This document shows, piece by piece, positions 6,294-10,466 of a stretch of 10,466 bases of DNA. Source of the DNA: Myxococcales bacterium (GTDB lineage: Bacteria > Myxococcota_A > UBA9160 > JALSIO01). Under the pieces are notes generated by a model. It worked only from the letters and a program-made list of their open reading frames with translations. It was not told the origin of the DNA and searched no databases. The translations under genes and the position numbers were made by a program. The stretch covers positions 1-10,466 of the forward strand of contig JALSIO010000751.1 in NCBI GenBank assembly GCA_026989995.1, in the 5' to 3' direction. Positions within the stretch are counted from its first letter, which is position 1, and each line of letters opens with the position of its first letter.

Positions 6294-6572
6294 ATGTCGG
6301 AGGAGGTCGTGCAGGAGCGCCCGCTCGCGGGCCGGACGGTGGTGGTGACGGGCGCGTCGAGCGGAATGGGCCGTGCCATCCTGGATCGCTTGGGAGCGGC
6401 CGGGGCGACCGTGCTTCTCGCGGGGCGCATCCGCGAGCCGAGGGAGGCGTCGGTGAAGCGGATCGCCGAGGCCGGCGGTCGGGCGCTCGCCCTCGTCGCG
6501 GACGTGCGCGACGTCGAGCAGGTTCGCGCGCTCGTGGAGCGCGCCGTCCCGGCCCCGCCGCTGGCACACTAG
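6294..6572 (+). pseudogene. Truncated SDR dehydrogenase (cofactor-binding half only)
   Basis: The reading frame starts at an ATG with a good ribosome binding site (GGGGAGGG, 6283-6290) and encodes 92 residues. It opens with a normal SDR first half: AGRTVVVTGASSGMGRAIL contains the TGxxxGxG loop, TVLLAGR the second strand, and ALALVADVRDVEQVRALVERAV the adenine-contact aspartate and following helix. It then ends in VPAPPLAH and a TAG, at the point where the next strand with the NNAG motif should begin. The catalytic Ser-Tyr-Lys, Asn and substrate-binding regions (about 150-160 residues) are missing, and I find no continuation downstream, where the P450 begins 30 bases later. A deletion of the 3' part is the simplest reading. 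The preserved start and ribosome binding site mean a short protein may still be made, but SDR dehydrogenase activity is not expected. Confidence 0.75.
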
Positions 6573-6602
6573 GCGGTCTTGCGGGTTCTGGAGGAGAGGC
6601 CC

Positions 6603-7790
6603 TTGGACGAGCTCTACTACGACCCCTACGACTACCAGATCGACGCCGACCCGCACCCGATCTGGAAGCGGATGCGCGACGAGGCGCCCCTCTACCGCAA
6701 CGAGAAGCTCGACTTCTACGCCCTCTCGCGGTTTCGGGACGTCCTCGACGCCTCCCTCGACCACGAGACCTTCAGCTCGGCCCGGGGCACCGTCCTCGAG
6801 TTGATGGGGCGGATTCCCAAGCCCCCGCCCATGATCTTCACCGATCCGCCCGAGCACAGCCGGCTGCGGAAGCTCGTGAGCCGTTCGTTCTCGCCGCGTC
6901 GGGTGTCGGCCCTCGAGCCGCGCATCCGCGAGCTCTGTCGGCGCTATCTCGACCCCCAGGTGGGCCGCGACGGCTTCGACTACGTGGCCGAGTTCGGCGC
7001 GAAGCTCCCGGTGATGGTGATCTCCTCGCTGCTCGGGATTCCCGAAGGGGACCAGGAGCAGGTGCGGGAATGGACGGACCGCATGCTCCACCGCGAACCG
7101 GGTCAGCGGGAACCCTCGCCGGCCTCCGTCGAGGCCGGGCAGTCGTTCTACCGCTACATCGGCGAGCTGATCGCCGATCGGACGAGGCGCCCGCGGGACG
7201 ACATGATGAGCCAGCTCCTCGCCTCCGAGATCACCCTGGAGGACGGCTCGCGGCGGAAGCTCGAGCCGGGGGAGATCCTGACCTTCGTGGGGCTGCTTTC
7301 GGCGGCGGGCAACGAGACGGTGGCCCGCCTGCTCGGCTGGGCGGCGATCCTGCTCGGGAGGCATTCCGACCAGAGGGAGAGGCTGCTGCGCGAGCCCGGG
7401 CTGATCCCGAACGCCGTGGAGGAGCTGCTCCGCTACGAGGCGCCCTCCCCCGTGCAGGCGCGGACGGTCACCCACGACGTGGAGATCCACGGAGAGGTGG
7501 TTCCGGCGGGCTCCACCGTGCTGCTGCTCACCGGCTCGGCGGGGCGGGACGAGCGGGAGTACCCCGACGCCGACCGCTTCGACGTCTCGCGGCGCTTCGA
7601 GCGCCACGTCTCCTTCGGTTTCGGAATCCATTTCTGCCTGGGCGCCTCGCTGGCCCGGTTGGAGGGACGGGTGGCCCTCGAGGAGACACTGCGGCGCTTC
7701 CCCCACTGGGAGGTCGTCGAAGAAGGGCTCGAGATGATCCACACGAGCACCGTCCGGGGCTACGCCCGGGTTCCGATCCGACTCCCCTGA
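6603..7790 (+). CDS. Cytochrome P450
   Basis: This 395-residue soluble bacterial P450 activates O2 at a cysteine-ligated heme, usually to hydroxylate an unactivated carbon. The heme-binding loop FGFGIHFCLG places the thiolate ligand at C345. The I-helix oxygen-activation motif is AGNET (235-239, acid-alcohol pair E238-T239). The K-helix ExxR is E274-L-L-R277, and a C-helix-like segment DPPEHSRLRKLVSRSFSPRRV is present. Length is normal for class I bacterial enzymes. The start is the TTG at 6603: GGAGGAG (6590-6596) lies six bases upstream and the protein then begins MDELYYDPYDYQIDADPH, as in many P450s. Another TTG at 6579 lacks a good ribosome binding site. It needs a ferredoxin and reductase, which are not in the window. 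The substrate is unknown; nearby dehalogenase, SDR and LLM genes suggest a hydrophobic organic compound. Confidence 0.96.
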   Translation: MDELYYDPYDYQIDADPHPIWKRMRDEAPLYRNEKLDFYALSRFRDVLDASLDHETFSSARGTVLELMGRIPKPPPMIFTDPPEHSRLRKLVSRSFSPRRVSALEPRIRELCRRYLDPQVGRDGFDYVAEFGAKLPVMVISSLLGIPEGDQEQVREWTDRMLHREPGQREPSPASVEAGQSFYRYIGELIADRTRRPRDDMMSQLLASEITLEDGSRRKLEPGEILTFVGLLSAAGNETVARLLGWAAILLGRHSDQRERLLREPGLIPNAVEELLRYEAPSPVQARTVTHDVEIHGEVVPAGSTVLLLTGSAGRDEREYPDADRFDVSRRFERHVSFGFGIHFCLGASLARLEGRVALEETLRRFPHWEVVEEGLEMIHTSTVRGYARVPIRLP

Positions 7791-7804
7791 GGCCGGTCCG
7801 CGGG

Positions 7805-7837
7805 CGGCGCCCGGTCCTCGCCGGTGGCCGGGCGCCG
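7805..7837 (+). terminator. Hairpin between the P450 and rhodanese genes, probable terminator
   Basis: A perfect 10-bp inverted repeat, CGGCGCCCGG (7805-7814) and CCGGGCGCCG (7828-7837), encloses a 13-base loop. It begins 14 bases after the P450 stop and ends before the rhodanese ribosome binding site, marking a likely boundary between two transcription units. No T tract follows. Confidence 0.42.
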
Positions 7838-7875
7838 ACGGCAGGCCGACCGATTCGATGCCCCAAGGAGGTTTC

Positions 7876-8241
7876 ATGTCGCTCAAGTCGCCCTCGGAGC
7901 TCGTCGCCGAAGCGAAGGCCGCGGTCGCGCGGTGCACCCCGGCGGAGGCCGCCGAGATCCTCCGCCGCACCCCGGACGTCCTCCTCCTCGACGTGCGCGA
8001 GCCCGAGGAGCACGCCCGCGGTTCGGTTCCGGGGGCGGTGCTCCTCCCGCGCGGTGTCCTGGAGATGCGGATCGGCCAGATCTGCGACGACCCGGACCGC
8101 CCGATCCTGGTGCACTGCGCCGCGGGCGGGCGCGCCGCCCTCGCCGCGCGCACCCTGAAGGAGATGGGCTACCGGAACGTCCGCTGCGTCGACGGCCCCT
8201 TCGAGGAGCTCGCCCGCGCCTGCGGCCCGGGGGCCTCCTGA
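7876..8241 (+). CDS. Single-domain rhodanese-like sulfurtransferase
   Basis: This 121-residue cytoplasmic protein is a single rhodanese domain, which carries sulfane sulfur on a cysteine persulfide. It has the CH2A-like segment LLLDVREPEEHARGSVPGAVLLPRG (D39-V40-R41-E42) and the active-site loop VHCAAGGRAALAA, with catalytic C81 and a six-residue CxxGxR loop ending at R86. A six-residue loop is typical of sulfurtransferases rather than of the seven-residue Cdc25/arsenate-reductase type. LKEMGYRNVRCVDGPFEEL completes the domain. The ATG at 7876 has AAGGAGG (7865-7871) four bases upstream; an in-frame ATG at 7858 lies before that site and is unlikely. The RND permease gene starts 19 bases after its stop, so the two are probably cotranscribed. 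The physiological sulfur donor and acceptor are unknown. Confidence 0.92.
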   Translation: MSLKSPSELVAEAKAAVARCTPAEAAEILRRTPDVLLLDVREPEEHARGSVPGAVLLPRGVLEMRIGQICDDPDRPILVHCAAGGRAALAARTLKEMGYRNVRCVDGPFEELARACGPGAS

Positions 8242-8260
8242 AGCGCCGGGCCGGCGTCGG

Positions 8261-10466
8261 ATGAGCGAAGCCCGACCGCCGGCCGGCCGGGAGCCCCTCG
8301 TCGCCCGGATCGTCGACCTCTTCCTGCGCGGGCAGCTCCCGCCGGTGGCGATCCTCGTCTCGCTCGGGCTCGGCGTCTTCGCCCTGCTCGCGACCCCGCG
8401 CGAGGAGGAGCCCCAGATCGTCGTGCCCATGGCCGACGTGCTGATCCGGGCGCCCGGGCTTCCTGCGGAGGAGGTCGAGCGGCAGGTCACGACCCGTCTG
8501 GAGAAGCTCCTGACGCAGATCGACGGGGTCGAGCACGTCTACTCGATGTCCGCCCCGGGGCGCGCCGTGGTGACCGTGCGCTTCCACGTCGGCGAGGATC
8601 GCGAGGACAGCCTCCTCAAGCTCTATTCGAAGATCTACTCGCACACCGATCTCGTGCCTCCGGCGGTGACGGGCTGGGTCGTGCGGCCGGTGGAGGTCGA
8701 CGACGTCCCCATCGTGATCGCCACCCTCTACAGCACGCGGCCGGAGCAGGTGGACGACCACGACCTCCGGCGCATCGCGGAGGAGCTCGAGATCGAGCTC
8801 CAGGCGGTGCCCGACACCAACCGCACCGAGGTGGTGGGCGGCCGCCCCCGCGCCATCCGCGTGGAGCTCGACCCCGATGGCCTCGCGGCACGGCGCACGT
8901 CGGTCCTCGACGTCGCCTTCGCCCTCGGCGTCTCGAACGACCGGATTCCCGCCTTCGGATTCGACCGCGCGGACACCTGGTTCGAGGTCGAGGGCGGGGA
9001 TTTCGTCGGGGGGGCAGCCGCGCTTCGCCGCCTGGTGGTGAACGTCGTCGACGGTGTGCCGGTCTTCCTGGAGGACGTGTCCCGGGTGCTCGACGGACCG
9101 GACGAGCGCCGCACCTGGACCTGGATCGGTTTCGGACCGGGGGAGGAGGAGCGGGCGGCTTCGGGGCTTCTCCCCGCGGTCCACGTGGCGGTGGCCAAGC
9201 GGCGGGGAACCAATGCGGTGGAGGTGGCCCGTCGCATCGAGGAGCGGATCCGGGCCCTCGAGCCGGTGCTGCTCCCGGCGGGTGTCGAGGTCCGGATCAC
9301 CCGGGACTACGGAGAGACGGCGAACGAGAAGGTCAACGAGCTGCTGGAGGCGCTCCTCGTCGCCATCCTCACGGTGATCGGGCTCATCGCCTACAGCCTC
9401 GGGTGGAGGGAGGGGCTGGTGGTGGCCTTCGCCGTGCCCATCACCTTCGCCCTGACCCTCGCCGTCAACCTCGCGGTGGGCTACACGATCAACCGGGTCA
9501 CCCTCTTCGCGCTGATCCTCTCCCTCGGCCTCGTCGTCGACGACCCGATCGTCGACGTCGAGAACGTCTACCGACATCTCCGGCGGAAGCTCGAGCCGCC
9601 GCTTCAGGCGGTCCGGAGCGCGGTGAACGAGGTGCGGCCTCCGATCCTGCTGGCCACGCTGGCGGTGATGCTCTCCTTCCTCCCCATGAACTTCATCAGC
9701 GGGATGATGGGCCCCTACATGCGTCCCATGGCGGTCAACGTGCCGGTGGCGATGCTCATGTCCATGGTGGTCGCCTTCACCATCACCCCGTGGATGAGCT
9801 ACCACGCGCTCCGGCGGCGGGCCGAGCGGGAGGACGAGCCGCCGGCGCCGCCCGTGGAGCGCTCCGCGGCCTACCGGATCTACGCGGGTCTCCTGCGGCC
9901 CTTCCTCGAGCACGACGCCGCGGCCCGGGGGCTCGTGCTGACGATGATGGCGCTCTTCCTCGCGGCCCTGGCGCTCGGCGTGCTGCGCGCCGTGCCCCTG
10001 AAGATGCTTCCCTTCGACAACAAGAACGAGTTCCAGATCGTGATCGATCCGCCGGAGGGGACCACGCTGGAGCGCACGGACGCGGTGGCCCGCCGCCTTT
10101 CGGAGGTGCTGCGCACGGCGCCCGAGGTCCGGGACTTCGAGATCTACAGCGGCACCGCCTCGCCCATGGACTTCAACGGCATGGTCCGACACTACTACCT
10201 TCGGGAGGGCCCCAACGTCGCCGACATCCGCGTGAACCTCGTCCCCAAGCGCCATCGGGAGATGCAGTCGCACGCCATCACCCTGAGGCTGCGACCTGCC
10301 CTCGAGGAGATCGCGCGGGAGGAGGGAGTGCGCATCGCCGTGGTCGAGGTCCCCCCCGGCCCGCCCGTGCTGGCCACGCTCACCGCGGAGCTCCGGGGCG
10401 AGCCGGGGATCCCCTACGAGACGCTGCGGCGGGCCGCCGGCGTGCTCGAGGCGCGTCTCCGCCGCG
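8261..10466 (+). CDS. RND family efflux transporter permease (AcrB-like), truncated by the window end
   Basis: 735 codons are present with no stop, about two thirds of a usual 1,030-1,100-residue permease. RND permeases are inner-membrane proton antiporters that export compounds through a periplasmic adaptor and an outer-membrane channel. Seen in order: a first membrane helix (about 27-45); a periplasmic porter region beginning PREEEPQIVVPMADVLIRAPG, with LEKLLTQIDGVEHVYSMS; a cluster of hydrophobic helices from about residue 363; the proton-relay motif GLVVDDPIVDVENVYRHL, with D427-D428 equivalent to AcrB D407-D408; a further helix at about 557-578; and the start of the second porter region (FDNKNEFQIVIDPPEGTTLE). 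The DDPIVDVEN form marks a subfamily distinct from AcrB/MexB (DDAIVVVEN). The ATG at 8261 has only a weak ribosome binding site and probably depends on coupling to the rhodanese gene. No adaptor gene is in the window. Substrate is unknown; drug, lipid and metal export are all possible. Confidence 0.95.
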   Translation, partial: MSEARPPAGREPLVARIVDLFLRGQLPPVAILVSLGLGVFALLATPREEEPQIVVPMADVLIRAPGLPAEEVERQVTTRLEKLLTQIDGVEHVYSMSAPGRAVVTVRFHVGEDREDSLLKLYSKIYSHTDLVPPAVTGWVVRPVEVDDVPIVIATLYSTRPEQVDDHDLRRIAEELEIELQAVPDTNRTEVVGGRPRAIRVELDPDGLAARRTSVLDVAFALGVSNDRIPAFGFDRADTWFEVEGGDFVGGAAALRRLVVNVVDGVPVFLEDVSRVLDGPDERRTWTWIGFGPGEEERAASGLLPAVHVAVAKRRGTNAVEVARRIEERIRALEPVLLPAGVEVRITRDYGETANEKVNELLEALLVAILTVIGLIAYSLGWREGLVVAFAVPITFALTLAVNLAVGYTINRVTLFALILSLGLVVDDPIVDVENVYRHLRRKLEPPLQAVRSAVNEVRPPILLATLAVMLSFLPMNFISGMMGPYMRPMAVNVPVAMLMSMVVAFTITPWMSYHALRRRAEREDEPPAPPVERSAAYRIYAGLLRPFLEHDAAARGLVLTMMALFLAALALGVLRAVPLKMLPFDNKNEFQIVIDPPEGTTLERTDAVARRLSEVLRTAPEVRDFEIYSGTASPMDFNGMVRHYYLREGPNVADIRVNLVPKRHREMQSHAITLRLRPALEEIAREEGVRIAVVEVPPGPPVLATLTAELRGEPGIPYETLRRAAGVLEARLRR

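Noticed and set aside
6579..6602. Earlier TTG start for the P450
   Set aside because: The TTG at 6603 has GGAGGAG six bases upstream, whereas the one at 6579 has no comparable site and the ribosome binding site would then lie inside the coding sequence.
7302..7319. AGNET in the P450 I-helix as an unusual oxygen-activation motif
   Set aside because: The acid-alcohol pair (Glu-Thr) is present; Asn at the variable position is within normal P450 variation, so no altered chemistry is implied.
7883..10273. A 796-codon minus-strand frame opposite the rhodanese and RND genes
   Set aside because: It mirrors the RND coding frame, is dominated by His, Asp, Glu and Arg, and shows no domain. The plus-strand product is unmistakable.
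1..10466. CRISPR array, tRNA/rRNA gene, IS element or phage module
   Set aside because: I looked for regularly spaced repeats, cloverleaf arms, terminal inverted repeats and transposase, integrase or phage protein motifs and saw none. The short repeats found are GC-rich words typical of this base composition.

Overview
The window is very GC-rich bacterial DNA with dense genes, strong G/C preference at third codon positions, GTG and TTG starts, and purine-rich ribosome binding sites. Sigma-70-like -10 boxes (TATACT, TAGAAT, TACCCT) stand out against the GC background. The gene mix is two luciferase-like (LLM) oxidoreductases, a class III CoA-transferase, SDRs, a LinB-type haloalkane dehalogenase and a P450. 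This suggests an environmental organism with broad catabolic ability. A Binatota/Desulfobacterota-like or myxobacterial relative, or a high-GC proteobacterium, would fit. The taxonomy is inference from gene content only.

Layout: (1) bases 1-54, minus strand: the first 18 codons of a probable GH1 beta-glucosidase that continues off the left edge, with a TTGACA-type promoter. (2) 290-3830, plus strand: a tight operon of LLM oxidoreductase, CaiB/BaiF-type CoA-transferase and a second, F420-type LLM oxidoreductase, with gaps of 3 and 10 bases. (3) 3884-4633, minus strand: an SDR dehydrogenase, convergent with the operon across a GC-rich hairpin and divergent from the next gene. (4) 4720-5184: a small VOC/glyoxalase-fold metalloprotein. 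(5) 5324-6223: a haloalkane dehalogenase whose catalytic pentad falls at the same residue numbers as in LinB. (6) 6294-6572: an SDR cut off after its cofactor-binding half. (7) 6603-7790: a cytochrome P450 with a TTG start. (8) 7876 to the right edge: a single-domain rhodanese followed by an RND efflux pump permease, which is truncated by the window end.

How the parts may work together: the LLM enzymes (flavin/F420 redox), CoA-transferase, SDR, dehalogenase and P450 are all typical of peripheral pathways that oxidise, dehalogenate or CoA-activate hydrophobic organic compounds. The physical grouping supports a catabolic island, but no shared substrate can be read from the sequence. The operon and the rhodanese-RND pair look like separate transcription units, since GC-rich hairpins lie at the boundaries. 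No tRNA, rRNA, CRISPR, IS element, integrase or phage gene was seen. No stretch longer than 300 bases lacks a gene; the longest gap is 55-289.
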